The notes: generated by a model not told the origin, from the sequence alone. Shown: positions 17,388 to 27,606, counted from the first letter of the stretch. The stretch: 64,000 nucleotides of DNA from Rhodococcus sp. IEGM 1409 (GCF_030056735.1 NZ_JASHKN010000006.1:248001-312000); one strand, 5' to 3'. Program-made: numbers and translations.

Positions 17388-18485
17388 TCAGACCAGGCTC
17401 GCGCGAACCTGGTTGCCACCTTCCCGCTTCGCTTCGTACATTGCCGAATCTGCAACGCGGAACAGTTCGGCAAAGGCTTCGTCGACTGACTCGTCCAAAT
17501 TCCGTGGCGCGGTGCGGACCGCCATTCCGACGCTGGCACTCGTCGGCGGATCATCGGCCGCCCCGTCCATCGCCGAGCGGATCTGTCCTTCCAGCCTGGA
17601 AATCATGCTGACCGGTACCCGCTCCACCACGACGAACTCGTCACCGCCCGTACGAGCTGTCAAGGCGGACTGGGTTGCCCACAGACGGATACGCAGTGCA
17701 GTTCGCATGATCGTGCTGTCTCCCACGTCATGGCCGTGAACGTCGTTGATCGTCTTGAAGCGGTCGAGGTCGATCACCACTACGAGTAGTGCATCCGCTT
17801 CGGTGACCGGAGCTCCCATCACGTCGTTCACCCGACGCGCCAGTCCGCGACGGTTGAGCAGACCAGTCAACGGGTCGATGTCGGAGGTACTGGCGTCCGA
17901 ACCCAAGACCGCCAGAACAATCTGTGACACACCGGGAATCACGATGATCGTAGCCAGCACAACCGAGATCTTCGCCAGTCCCAACCCGACGTCGGCCGTT
18001 GGGCCGAACAACAAAGTCCACCCCGAAAGCATCGTGACGATCGAGGCGAAGATCAGGTGACCGACTTGGAGTTTCGGATTGTGGAAGAACGCAATGTAGC
18101 CACCGATCGACGCAAAAACGACGCACGCGATGAGCCGCCCCAGCGGTTCCGTGTCGGTTGCCGCTGCTGCCGCAATCGCAGCGTCGGAGCCCACGACAAA
18201 GGTGTACGACCACAGCGGCGTCGGCGGAAACAACCACCAGATCAGAGCCGCGCCGAAGCACAGCACGATGACTGTCAGATTGACCGCTCGCCAGAACGCA
18301 CCTTGCGGACCGACGTCACTGAATCGCGCCGACAGCAATACCAACCCCATCCAGAACGCAGTTCCGCCGACCAGTGCCCGGCAGGAAGTCAAGAACGCAT
18401 GGTCCTCGAGGTAGCGACTGAAACTGTGAAACTGGTCCGGCAACCGCCACCAGCGCAAGACAACTTCGACGCGACCGTTCATCAC
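17388..18485 (-). CDS. Membrane diguanylate cyclase (GGDEF)
   Basis: A 365-residue protein with six or so hydrophobic segments in the first 195 residues and a C-terminal GGDEF domain. DPLTGLLNRRGL starts the domain, VVVIDLDRFKTINDVHGHDVGDS holds the substrate and metal Asp, and the active-site loop is intact as ARTGGDEFVVV. The autoinhibitory RxxD I-site five residues before GGDEF is missing (TQSA in its place), so product inhibition should be lost. It would make cyclic di-GMP at the membrane in response to an unknown signal. No EAL domain. Single gene; upstream 18486-18689 holds T-rich sequence and no clear gene. Confidence 0.9.
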   Translation of the reverse strand: MMNGRVEVVLRWWRLPDQFHSFSRYLEDHAFLTSCRALVGGTAFWMGLVLLSARFSDVGPQGAFWRAVNLTVIVLCFGAALIWWLFPPTPLWSYTFVVGSDAAIAAAAATDTEPLGRLIACVVFASIGGYIAFFHNPKLQVGHLIFASIVTMLSGWTLLFGPTADVGLGLAKISVVLATIIVIPGVSQIVLAVLGSDASTSDIDPLTGLLNRRGLARRVNDVMGAPVTEADALLVVVIDLDRFKTINDVHGHDVGDSTIMRTALRIRLWATQSALTARTGGDEFVVVERVPVSMISRLEGQIRSAMDGAADDPPTSASVGMAVRTAPRNLDESVDEAFAELFRVADSAMYEAKREGGNQVRASLV

Positions 18486-18689
18486 TGGTCAGCCAACGCA
18501 GGTCTGCAACTTTCGGGCACACTTCGACGTAGCGGACACGCTGATTTCCCCCCGGAACACACTGGCATATCCGGCAGCATAGTCAGCGGAGACAGACAAA
18601 AAAACCGTTCTGCCGGATTAAGGATCAGAACCTACACCCAGCGCCCTGGGCTACTACTCAGCAAGGATTTGATAGCGCTCCGCCCTCCC

Positions 18690-19937
<1,248 letters not shown>

Positions 19938-19998
19938 CTATGTTGAGTATGTGTCCGATTTACCTGTGGTGTCAATCACATCAAGTCTCAGAGTCGGC

Positions 19999-20907
19999 TC
20001 AGACCAACGGGATTCCCTTGGCGATACGCCGACGCAGATCCCAGAGATAGAAGTTGTAGGGGAACATCCGCAGAACCTTCGGACTGAACCGATTGACCAG
20101 CGCGGCGACGCGCATGGATCGGTCGAAATTGCGCTGCCGACGCACCGACCACGGGAGTCGCATTTCGTCACGAAAGGCCTGGGGAAGGAACCCGGTGGTG
20201 ACAAATCGATTGAAGGGGCCGACCACGGGATGCAACAACTTCGGCGTGAAAGTCGCCGACGCGATCCCGTACAGATGCTCACGAATCGTCTCGTCGATGG
20301 CCACCTTGTCGAGGTTCTCGTTCCAGTAGACCTCGAACGCATCCCGGTCCGCCGGCCACATGTCGCGGCGCATCTGAAGGGTCGTACCGAACGTGGCGCT
20401 GCGCTGATAGAACGCGTCCTGGGTCACCGGATCGAGATCGCCGTACAGAATTTTGTACACGTCCTCGAACCCGCGATACAGGCAGGCTGCGACCCATAAC
20501 TGCAGTTCGGGATCGAACGCGTTGTACTCGACTGCACTGTTCTCGTCGGAGCGAACGTGCTTGTGCGAGCCGTTGACTGCGCGTCGGTACAGCTTTTTTT
20601 CTTCGTCCGTCGCCAGGCTCGCGACCGCGAGATACGTCAGCGTCGTCCGGGTTCGCTTCACCGGGTGTCGGTCCAACCGGCCTGTCTCGACCTTGCTCTC
20701 GTACACGCCGTACCCCACCGCCGGACGCGCCAACTGCATGATGACGTTCGCACCGGCGGCCAACAACCCGAGCCCGGACATCGCCTTTTCGACTTCCGCA
20801 TCGATGTCGACCGTGTTGGTGTCGACCGCCTTGGTGCCGACCGCTTCGATGTCGACACCTGCCACCGTTTCCCCGCGCCCGTCTATCGAATCCCTACTCA
20901 CCGTCAT
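19999..20907 (-). CDS. DUF2236 / MpaB-type oxygenase family protein
   Basis: A 302-residue protein of the DUF2236 family that includes latex-clearing oxygenase Lcp and MpaB. The family pattern is visible as VNGSHKHV followed by YNAFDPELQLWVAACLYRGF (normally H-x-x-V ... Y-A-x-D-P-x-L-x-x-W) and a later TPKLLHPVVGPFNRF helix. These proteins bind haem b and oxidise hydrophobic substrates, but most are uncharacterised. The N-terminal 40 residues are a tail with four 5-residue repeats (GVDIE, AVGTK, AVDTN, TVDID) encoded by a 15-bp tandem repeat, so the domain proper starts near residue 45. Divergent TetR gene at 20952 is a likely regulator. Confidence 0.85.
   Translation of the reverse strand: MTVSRDSIDGRGETVAGVDIEAVGTKAVDTNTVDIDAEVEKAMSGLGLLAAGANVIMQLARPAVGYGVYESKVETGRLDRHPVKRTRTTLTYLAVASLATDEEKKLYRRAVNGSHKHVRSDENSAVEYNAFDPELQLWVAACLYRGFEDVYKILYGDLDPVTQDAFYQRSATFGTTLQMRRDMWPADRDAFEVYWNENLDKVAIDETIREHLYGIASATFTPKLLHPVVGPFNRFVTTGFLPQAFRDEMRLPWSVRRQRNFDRSMRVAALVNRFSPKVLRMFPYNFYLWDLRRRIAKGIPLV
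20801..20860. repeat. Four tandem 15-bp repeats inside the DUF2236 gene
   Basis: Units at 20801, 20816, 20831 and 20846, for example TTGGTGTCGACCGCC and TTGGTGCCGACCGCT. The period keeps the reading frame and encodes pentapeptides of the form AVDTN in the protein's N-terminal tail. Confidence 0.75.
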
Positions 20908-20951
20908 GGCAGAACCCCTTCGAAGTCATATCTGCGAACGCACGTTCTCAG

Positions 20952-21641
20952 ATGAGTGAAACGCTGAAACGCCGAGATGTCAAGCAACGCCGAGATTTCA
21001 AACAACACCGAGATGCCAAGATGGTCTTTATGAATGACCAACCGCGTTCGTACGGTGGCGTCGACGGCGTGCTCCGCGTAGCCCAACGACGGGAGACGCT
21101 GATCGAGGCCGGTCTGGAACTCATGGGTTCGGCCGAACCCGAACTGACGGTCCGCGGAGTGTGCAAGCAGGCCGGTGTAGCGGCAAGGTACTTCTACGAG
21201 AGCTTCACCGATCGTGATGCTCTGATGTCGGCCGTCTACGACACCGTCATCACGGATATCGCCGTTTCAACCCAGACTGCAGTCGACTCCGCCGAGACCG
21301 AACGCGGCAAGGCGCTCGCCGGAATCGCGAACATCGTCCGCACTATCGCGAACGATCCTCGTCGCGGACGTCTACTGTTCTCCAGCGCCCTGACGAGCCC
21401 TGTCCTGGCCGAGAAACGCCAAGCGTCGACGACGATATTCGTCGGTCTCCTGGCTGCCAACGCCAAGACCTTCTACCGATTGAACGACAGCGGTCATCTG
21501 ACCCTGACGGCAACGTTCCTGGTCGGCGGCCTGGCGCAGACCCTCAGTGCATGGCTCGACGGGTACATCGACGTGACGGAAGAAGAACTGGTCGCCGAGT
21601 GTGCAGCGATCCTGCTCGCTCCCGCCCTACCGCCGCCGTGA
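20952..21641 (+). CDS. TetR family regulator beside the DUF2236 gene
   Basis: A 229-residue TetR protein; HTH at RRETLIEAGLELMGSAEPEL and VRGVCKQAGVAARYFYESFTDRDAL. The first 23 residues are made of three 6-residue repeats (RRDVKQ, RRDFKQ, HRDAKM) from an 18-bp tandem repeat and are highly charged, unlike the family. ATGs at 21021 and 21030 (MNDQPRS) are plausible alternative starts that would leave the repeat in the leader; no start has a good ribosome site. Divergent from the DUF2236 gene with 44 bases between, so it probably represses both. Confidence 0.85.
   Translation: MSETLKRRDVKQRRDFKQHRDAKMVFMNDQPRSYGGVDGVLRVAQRRETLIEAGLELMGSAEPELTVRGVCKQAGVAARYFYESFTDRDALMSAVYDTVITDIAVSTQTAVDSAETERGKALAGIANIVRTIANDPRRGRLLFSSALTSPVLAEKRQASTTIFVGLLAANAKTFYRLNDSGHLTLTATFLVGGLAQTLSAWLDGYIDVTEEELVAECAAILLAPALPPP
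20968..21021. repeat. Three tandem 18-bp repeats at the TetR 5' end
   Basis: Units at 20968, 20986 and 21004: AACGCCGAGATGTCAAGC, AACGCCGAGATTTCAAAC and a third with AACACCGAGATGCCAAG. The frame is kept over all three copies. Confidence 0.8.
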
Positions 21642-21650
21642 GCTCCTGAT

Positions 21651-22343
21651 TCAGTCCCAGATACCGATGTTGTCGAGGTGCGCCAGCAGTCGAGCAGCGC
21701 CGTCGGAGAACTGCAGGCCCATCTGCGCGTCGACCTGCTCACGATCACCTTTTTCGAACGCTTCGATCAGGCTGTCGTGGCTCGATACCGCAAGCTCACC
21801 CCATCCGGGATCGGTCGCGTAGAGACGAGCTGGGGTGTACCGAATCGCGCCGAACAGGAACCATGCCAGTTTCGCACCACCTGCAGCGCGATTGATCAGG
21901 CGATGGAACTCGAATTCGCACTGCTCGATCGCAGCTGCATCCGAGGCGTCGACCGCCGCGCGCAAATCGGCATTGAGTTCCGCGAGTTCTACCAGTTGAT
22001 CAGCGGTGATGCTGTCCATCGCCCGCAAGGCCAGCTTTACCGCGATCTGCCCCTGCAACCAGAAGATGTCTTCGATGTCCTGGCGACTGAGGGGCGAGAC
22101 GAGATAGCCGCGATGCGGTACCAACTCGACCATCCCCTCGCCGCGTAATGCGACGAGGGCTTCTCGCACCGGCGTGACGCTGACACCGAGGTCGGCTGCG
22201 GTTTCGTCCAGCCTGACGAACTCGCCCGGACGGACCGAGCCGGACATGATCAGGTTGCGAACGTGGTTGGCCACGTCCTCCGACAACTGTGGCCGTCTCC
22301 TCAGCTCAGATGTCGCCCTCCGAGTGCGTGCAGACGTTGCCAC
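21651..22343 (-). CDS. GntR family regulator, FCD subgroup
   Basis: A 230-residue FadR-type regulator: winged helix with LDETAADLGVSVTPVREALVAL and the wing GMVELVPHRGYLVSPLS; FCD domain with the metal pattern EFEFHRLINRAAGG and SSHDSLIEAF. It begins 9 bases after the stop of the acyl-CoA dehydrogenase gene and is probably co-transcribed with it. Two inverted repeats in the dehydrogenase/aldehyde dehydrogenase intergenic region (23551-23595) are candidate operators. The ligand would be an organic acid or acyl-CoA intermediate. Confidence 0.9.
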   Translation of the reverse strand: MATSARTRRATSELRRRPQLSEDVANHVRNLIMSGSVRPGEFVRLDETAADLGVSVTPVREALVALRGEGMVELVPHRGYLVSPLSRQDIEDIFWLQGQIAVKLALRAMDSITADQLVELAELNADLRAAVDASDAAAIEQCEFEFHRLINRAAGGAKLAWFLFGAIRYTPARLYATDPGWGELAVSSHDSLIEAFEKGDREQVDAQMGLQFSDGAARLLAHLDNIGIWD

Positions 22344-22352
22344 AACCGATCC

Positions 22353-23495
22353 TCACAGTCCGTACGTTTTGCCGATGATGTCTCGCTGAATCTCGTTGGT
22401 ACCACCATAAATGGAGGACACAAGAGTCTTTCGCACATGATGCTCCATGTCGAACTCAGTGGCGTAACCGTACCCACCCATCATCTGCATCCCCTCGAGC
22501 GCGACCTTCTTGGCGGTCTCGGTCAGCTTGAGCTTGGCCATCGACGCTTCCCGCGGGAACATCTTGGTCGGGTTGGCGTCGACCATCCGGGCCACGCTGT
22601 AGACCAACAGACGGCCGCATTCGATCTCCGTGGCGAGATCCGCGATCCGGTGGCGAAGTGCCTGAAACGATCCGACCGGACGGCCGAACTGCTTACGCGT
22701 GGTGACAAATTCGAGGGTGTCGTCGAAAGCGCGCTGCGCGGTCCCGAGCATCATCGCCGCGAGGATGAGGCGTTCGATGTTGAGTCCGGCCATGAGTTGA
22801 CGCCAGCCGTTGCCGACTTCCCCGACCACCGCGTCCTCGGGCAGCAATGTGTCGGTGAAGTACAGATCGTTGACCTCCTTGCCGCCCATGGTGTCGATTC
22901 CACTGATCTTCAATCCGGAGATGTCCGCCGGGACGTGGAACATCGTCAGGCCCTCGTGCTTGCCTTCACCTCTGGACGTACGAGCCACCAGAAGGATGTT
23001 CTCGGCGAAGTGCGCGTTGGAACACCACGTCTTCTGGCCGTTGATCAGCCAACCACCGTCGACCTTCTCGGCGCGGCAACTCAAATTGCCCACGTCGGAG
23101 CCTGCTTCGGGTTCGGACATCGAGATCGACTGGGACGCGCCGCGGACGATCCCGCCCAGCACTGCCTCCTTCTGCTCCGGACTTCCGAACTTCTCGTACG
23201 CGGCCCCGGTGATGACGGTCGGGCCGAGTCCACCGATCGGTGCCATCCCTTTGGCGGCTTCCTCCAGGAAGATGCACAGGTCAACCGTGCTTCCGGCCGA
23301 TCCGCCGTACTCCTCCGGGACGGTCAGCCCGAGCCATCCCAATTCGGCCATTTTCTCGTAGAACGCCTGGTTGTGATTGTGGGCGCCATGATCGGTCAGC
23401 AGATCTCGCTGCTCACGGGTCCCACTCTCCTTCTTGCAGAATGCCGCTACCGACTTGGCGAAATCAGACTGCTCCTGCGTGAAATCCATGTACAT
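22353..23495 (-). CDS. Acyl-CoA dehydrogenase
   Basis: A 380-residue acyl-CoA dehydrogenase. SISMSEPEAGSDVGN is the FAD/substrate signature, TWCSNAHFAENILLVART the middle beta domain, QALRHRIADLATEIECGRLLVY and QMMGGYGYATEFDMEHHVRK the C-terminal FAD-binding helices, including the family's final YGGTNEIQRDIIGK. The start at 23495 (MYMDFTQEQ) has GGGAG 6 bases upstream. Runs leftward with the GntR gene, divergent from an aldehyde dehydrogenase, so the pair may degrade an alcohol- or aldehyde-derived acyl-CoA. Confidence 0.92.
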   Translation of the reverse strand: MYMDFTQEQSDFAKSVAAFCKKESGTREQRDLLTDHGAHNHNQAFYEKMAELGWLGLTVPEEYGGSAGSTVDLCIFLEEAAKGMAPIGGLGPTVITGAAYEKFGSPEQKEAVLGGIVRGASQSISMSEPEAGSDVGNLSCRAEKVDGGWLINGQKTWCSNAHFAENILLVARTSRGEGKHEGLTMFHVPADISGLKISGIDTMGGKEVNDLYFTDTLLPEDAVVGEVGNGWRQLMAGLNIERLILAAMMLGTAQRAFDDTLEFVTTRKQFGRPVGSFQALRHRIADLATEIECGRLLVYSVARMVDANPTKMFPREASMAKLKLTETAKKVALEGMQMMGGYGYATEFDMEHHVRKTLVSSIYGGTNEIQRDIIGKTYGL

Positions 23496-23550
23496 CGAAA
23501 ACTCCCGAGTGAGATGAGGCTGGAGGCTTGTCGGAGCTCCGTCCGACGCA

Positions 23551-23572
23551 TACTGTGACTACCAGCACAGTA
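23551..23572. promoter_or_regulatory. Inverted repeat TACTGTG-N8-CACAGTA
   Basis: Perfect 7-base arms (23551-23557 and 23566-23572) between the divergent acyl-CoA dehydrogenase and aldehyde dehydrogenase genes, 56 bases from the former's start. Candidate operator for the GntR protein. Confidence 0.5.
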
Positions 23573-23577
23573 AATCA

Positions 23578-23595
23578 CATCACATATATGTGATG
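23578..23595. promoter_or_regulatory. Perfect 18-bp palindrome CATCACATATATGTGATG
   Basis: A gapless 18-base palindrome 28 bases before the aldehyde dehydrogenase ATG at 23623, in the same intergenic region as the preceding inverted repeat. AT-rich and centred where a -10 region would be expected, so it could be the operator that decides expression of the dehydrogenase. Confidence 0.6.
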
Positions 23596-23622
23596 CACCG
23601 ACATGTGGAGGATCTGAAGAAC

Positions 23623-25143
23623 ATGACAGAACAGCTCGGCCGCCAGAGCACGTCTAAAGATCCGAAATCGGACGATCACACCTTCGCGAGCCTCGACCCT
23701 CGCAACGAATCCGTGGTCGCGCAGCACCCCATCGCCGATCAACAGGCGATCGAGAAGGCGGTCGCCGCAGCTCGCACCGCATCGAAGTGGTGGGATCAAC
23801 TCGGATTCCAAGGCCGCCGGAAGGTGCTCGGTAATTTCCGCGCTGCGATCGCCACTCACGCCGAATCAATGGCGGCGATCATTTCCGCCGAGACGGGAAA
23901 GCCCAGCGACGACGCACTACTCGAAGTCATGCTGGCCGTCGAACATCTCGACTGGGCGGCACGCAACGCACAGAAAGTGTTGCGCCGCAGACGCGTCGGT
24001 GCAGGACTGATCAGCGCCAACCAGTCTGCCTCCGTCGGATACCGGCCGATGGGCGTCGTCGGCGTGATCGGCCCTTGGAACTATCCGCTGTACACACCGA
24101 TGGGGTCGATCGGCTACGCGCTGGCCGCGGGTAACGCCGTCGTGTTCAAACCGAGCGAACTCTCACCAGGCGTCGGCGTCGAATTGACCCGGTTGTGGAA
24201 CATCGCCGCACCCGGACATCCTGTCCTGCAGACCATTACCGGTGACGGCAAAACCGGCGCACTTCTGTGTTCGTCCGGTGTCGACAAGATCGCATTCACC
24301 GGTTCGACGGCTACCGCCAAGCGGGTGATGGCCGCCTGCGCGGACACCCTCACTCCCCTGGTCGCCGAATGTGGCGGCAAGGACGCCATGCTGGTGGACT
24401 CCGACGCCAACCTCGATGCAGCCGTCAGCTTCGCCGCGTTCGGGGCAGTGGGCAACGGCGGACAGACCTGCGCCGGCGTCGAGCGAATCTACGTCGTAGC
24501 ACCCGTGTACGACGCCTTCCTGTCCAAACTCACGGCCGCGCTACGGGACGCCCACGCCGGCGCCACCGACAGCTCGACCTACGGGCCGATGACGCTGGGA
24601 AAGCAGACTGCGATAGTCCGGGGCCAGATCGAAGACGCCCTCGGACGCGGTGCGAAAGCTGTACTCGGCGGACTTGATTCGTTCAACGGTCCGTTCATCG
24701 ATCCGATCATCCTGACGGACGTTCCGGAGGATTCCACTGCGATCACCGAGGAAACGTTCGGCCCGAGCGTCGTGGTGAACAAGGTGGCCGACATGAACGA
24801 GGGGATCGAGCGCGCCAACGCGTCGAAGTACGGTTTGGGCGCCTCGGTGTTCACCAAGAGTTCGTCGAAGGGTCGAGCGATTGCCGAGAAGCTCGAATGC
24901 GGTGTCGTCACGGTCAATTCGGTTCTCGGATTCGCCGGAATCGCCGCCCTGCCATTCGGCGGGGTCGGCGATTCCGGATTCGGACGCATCCACGGAGCCG
25001 ACGGACTGCGTGAGTTCAGCAGCGTGAAATCACTTGCCGTTCAGAAGTTCAGCGCTCCGCTGGACCTGCTGACCATCGAGAGAAAAGCTCGGGACATGAA
25101 GATCTCTCGTTGGATGCTGGCGAAGCGCCACGCGAAGTCCTGA
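23623..25143 (+). CDS. Aldehyde dehydrogenase (NAD(P)-dependent)
   Basis: A 506-residue ALDH superfamily enzyme oxidising an aldehyde to its acid. GVVGVIGPWNYPL is the N-terminal cofactor segment, FTGSTATAKRVMA the NAD-binding glycine motif, VAECGGKDAM carries the general-base Glu and GNGGQTCAGVERIYV the catalytic Cys; ALPFGGVGDSGFGR is the C-terminal signature. The ATG at 23623 follows GGAGG with an 11-base gap; the frame is open back to 23590, where an ATG inside the palindrome is less likely. The C-terminus has a hydrophobic-basic extension (RKARDMKISRWMLAKRHAKS) as in fatty aldehyde dehydrogenases of mycolata. Confidence 0.93.
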   Translation: MTEQLGRQSTSKDPKSDDHTFASLDPRNESVVAQHPIADQQAIEKAVAAARTASKWWDQLGFQGRRKVLGNFRAAIATHAESMAAIISAETGKPSDDALLEVMLAVEHLDWAARNAQKVLRRRRVGAGLISANQSASVGYRPMGVVGVIGPWNYPLYTPMGSIGYALAAGNAVVFKPSELSPGVGVELTRLWNIAAPGHPVLQTITGDGKTGALLCSSGVDKIAFTGSTATAKRVMAACADTLTPLVAECGGKDAMLVDSDANLDAAVSFAAFGAVGNGGQTCAGVERIYVVAPVYDAFLSKLTAALRDAHAGATDSSTYGPMTLGKQTAIVRGQIEDALGRGAKAVLGGLDSFNGPFIDPIILTDVPEDSTAITEETFGPSVVVNKVADMNEGIERANASKYGLGASVFTKSSSKGRAIAEKLECGVVTVNSVLGFAGIAALPFGGVGDSGFGRIHGADGLREFSSVKSLAVQKFSAPLDLLTIERKARDMKISRWMLAKRHAKS

Positions 25144-25155
25144 GAGGTCAGGCAG

Positions 25156-26280
25156 TCAGCCGGCAGTGACGAGCACCTGTTCGGCACTGTCGGCTGCTTC
25201 GAGTTCGCGAACCAGCGGAAGCACCTTGGCCCCGAAGTACTCGATCTCTTCCTGGAAGTGGAGGAACCCACCGAGAATCAGATCGACACCACGACGGCGG
25301 TATTCGACGATCCGATGAGCGATCTGCTCCGGCGTGCCGATCAGTTGCGAGCGGAAGCCGTCGTTGTACTGAACCAAGTCCTCGAACTTGGAATCCGCCC
25401 ACATACCGTCCTTGGACGCGGTCGATGCGCCTGCCTGCTGAACTGCATTCTTGAATCCCTCGACCGCAGGGCGGTTGGCTTTGGCGATGATTTCCCGCAG
25501 CGTGTCTTTCGCTTCGGCCTCGGTGTCGCGGGCGATGATGAACCCGTTGAGCCCGAACTTCACCTCCCGATCGTTCTCGCGAGCAACACGGCGAACGTCG
25601 ACCAACTGTTCGGTGACTCCGTCGTAGTCCTTGCCGTTACTGAAGTACCAATCCGAATAGCGGCCGGCGTTCTCGCGGGCAGCCGCCGAGTTACCACCCT
25701 GGAACAGTTCGGGATTGGGACGCTCCGGAGTATTGAGAGGCTTCGGCTTCAACGTGAAGTCGTGAATGCGGTAGAAGTCTCCGCGGAAATCGACGTCGTC
25801 CTCGGTCCAGATCTTGCGAAGGACCTGAAGGAACTCGGCGCTACGCCGATAGCGCTCGTCGTGCTCGAGCCACGGCTCACCGAGGTGAGTGAACTCGTCC
25901 TTGAACCAACCACTGACGACGTTGACGGCAAATCGACCGTTCGACAGATGGTCAGCGGTAGCGCCCAGCTTCGCCAACACTGCCGGCTGCCAGAGCCCGG
26001 GGTGTACGGCAGCGATCACCTTGAGCTTCTCCGTTGCCAAGAGTAAAGCGAGGCTGAAGCTCGTGGATTCGTGCTGGAACTCGGCCCCATAGCTCGCCTC
26101 GTAGCGAACCTGGCTCAGGGCGTACTCGAAGCCGTTGTTCTCGGCAGTTTGCGCCAGCTTCTTGTTGTACTCGTAGTCCCAACTGGTTCGCTGCTCGATG
26201 TCGGAGGTAACCAGACCACCACTGACATTAGGCACCCAGTAGGCGAACTTGATCTCGTCGGCGATACGTTCAGTAGACAT
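25156..26280 (-). CDS. sfnG: FMNH2-dependent dimethylsulfone monooxygenase-like protein
   Basis: A 374-residue luciferase-like (LLM) flavin-dependent monooxygenase. KFAYWVPNVSGGLV at the N-terminus, HPGLWQPAVLAKLGATADHL, NVVSGWFKDEF, GEPWLEHDERYRRS and ELFQGGNSAAARENAGR are close to SfnG of pseudomonads and to SsuD-type alkanesulfonate monooxygenases. SfnG splits dimethylsulfone to methanesulfinate using reduced flavin. The ATG at 26280 is chosen over a TTG at 26292. Divergent from an SfnB-type oxidoreductase at 26379. No flavin reductase gene is adjacent. Confidence 0.88.
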   Translation of the reverse strand: MSTERIADEIKFAYWVPNVSGGLVTSDIEQRTSWDYEYNKKLAQTAENNGFEYALSQVRYEASYGAEFQHESTSFSLALLLATEKLKVIAAVHPGLWQPAVLAKLGATADHLSNGRFAVNVVSGWFKDEFTHLGEPWLEHDERYRRSAEFLQVLRKIWTEDDVDFRGDFYRIHDFTLKPKPLNTPERPNPELFQGGNSAAARENAGRYSDWYFSNGKDYDGVTEQLVDVRRVARENDREVKFGLNGFIIARDTEAEAKDTLREIIAKANRPAVEGFKNAVQQAGASTASKDGMWADSKFEDLVQYNDGFRSQLIGTPEQIAHRIVEYRRRGVDLILGGFLHFQEEIEYFGAKVLPLVRELEAADSAEQVLVTAG

Positions 26281-26378
26281 AAGGTCCAGCAAACATGCAG
26301 TTCCCGGCTATTTCCAGGATGGCGATCACACAGGTTGTAAGTGTTGGATGGGTGCCGCGACCGTGAAACGGTGGCAGC

Positions 26379-27599
26379 ATGACTGCTGTGGATATTCAGG
26401 AGATCGCGCACCGCATCACCAGTGAAGACGAGGCGCTCTCGGTAGCCTCGCGGCTGTCCGCCGAGTTCGCGGCAGGTGCCGGCGTCCGCGATGCGCAGCG
26501 CCTTCTTCCCCACGACGAGGTCCGCGCCCTGGCACAGTCGGGGCTGCTCGGACTCTCGGTGCCGAGGGAGTTCGGTGGTATCGACGCGAGCACCGAGACG
26601 TTGACCGAGGTCTTCCGTCTACTCGCCGAAGGTGATCCCAGCATCGCGCAGATTCCGCACAGCCACTTCACCTTCCTGGAAGCGCTTCGATATCAGGGGT
26701 CGAACGAGCAGAAGCAGTTCTTCTACGCCGAGGCTTTGTCGGGTAAGCAGTTCGCCAACGCCCAGAGCGAGCGCGGCAACAAGACCATCGACATCGACGG
26801 CACCACTCTCACCTCCGACGGGGAGAACTTTGTGCTCGAAGGTCGCAAATTCTATTGCACGGGAGCGCTCTTCGCAGATTGGATCGTGGTGCGTGCGGCC
26901 AATGCGGATCAGTTCACAGAGACCGGTGCGCAAGTGAAATCCGTGGTCTACCTACCTCGGAATACCCCCGGACTGACGATCGTCGACGACTGGGACGGCA
27001 TGGGGCAGAAGACAACTGCGAGCGGAACCGTGACCCTGGAATCCGTGTCGGTGCCGCGGTTCAACGTCGTCCCCTTCACGTCGCTGTTCACTCACCCGAC
27101 CACCTACGGGGCACAGGCCCAGATTCTGCACGCCGCGATCGACACCGGCATCGCGTCGGCCGCACTGCGCGAATCCGTGGAACTCGCCGCGAAAGCGCGT
27201 CCCTTCTTCGAGGCGAAAGTCGATACGGCGGTGGACGATCCGCTGCTCGTTCAACTCGCAGGCGAAGCGGCCATCGAGGTTCGCGCTGCCCGATCACTCT
27301 TGGCGGAGGCGGCTCGATCGATCGACGTGGCGCGTCGTGATCCCACCGAGGACTCCACGGCCCGAGCATCCATCGACGCCGCAACTGCCAAGGTGGTCGG
27401 CGCCAGGGCGTCATTGGCGGCTACGAGTACGCTGTTCGAAATCGGCGGTACCCGAAGCGCGGGCGAATCGGCGAACCTCTCACGATTCTGGCGTGACGCA
27501 CGCACGCATACCCTGCACGATCCGACCCGATGGAAGGTCCAACACATCGGCCGCTGGACGCTGTCCGGGACAATTCCACCGAGGCACGGCCTGCTGTGA
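26379..27599 (+). CDS. sfnB: SfnB-family sulfur acquisition oxidoreductase (acyl-CoA dehydrogenase fold)
   Basis: A 406-residue flavoprotein with acyl-CoA dehydrogenase fold but without the catalytic Glu pattern of true dehydrogenases; instead it matches the DszC/SfnB-like flavin-dependent monooxygenases. LAQSGLLGLSVPREFGGI, IPHSHFTFLEALR, GRKFYCTGALFADWIVV, DDWDGMGQKTTASGT and NLSRFWRDARTHTLHDPTRWK are typical. These proteins act in organosulfur utilisation under sulfate limitation. The divergent sfnG gene and shared 98-base control region support a sulfur-scavenging pair. ACCGTGAAACGGT (26360-26372) just before the start is a possible operator. Confidence 0.82.
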   Translation: MTAVDIQEIAHRITSEDEALSVASRLSAEFAAGAGVRDAQRLLPHDEVRALAQSGLLGLSVPREFGGIDASTETLTEVFRLLAEGDPSIAQIPHSHFTFLEALRYQGSNEQKQFFYAEALSGKQFANAQSERGNKTIDIDGTTLTSDGENFVLEGRKFYCTGALFADWIVVRAANADQFTETGAQVKSVVYLPRNTPGLTIVDDWDGMGQKTTASGTVTLESVSVPRFNVVPFTSLFTHPTTYGAQAQILHAAIDTGIASAALRESVELAAKARPFFEAKVDTAVDDPLLVQLAGEAAIEVRAARSLLAEAARSIDVARRDPTEDSTARASIDAATAKVVGARASLAATSTLFEIGGTRSAGESANLSRFWRDARTHTLHDPTRWKVQHIGRWTLSGTIPPRHGLL

Positions 27600-27606
27600 G
27601 CGCCAA

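Noticed and set aside
18486-18689. Possible gene or small RNA before the diguanylate cyclase
   Set aside because: No open frame with ribosome site and no clear hairpin; treated as promoter region.
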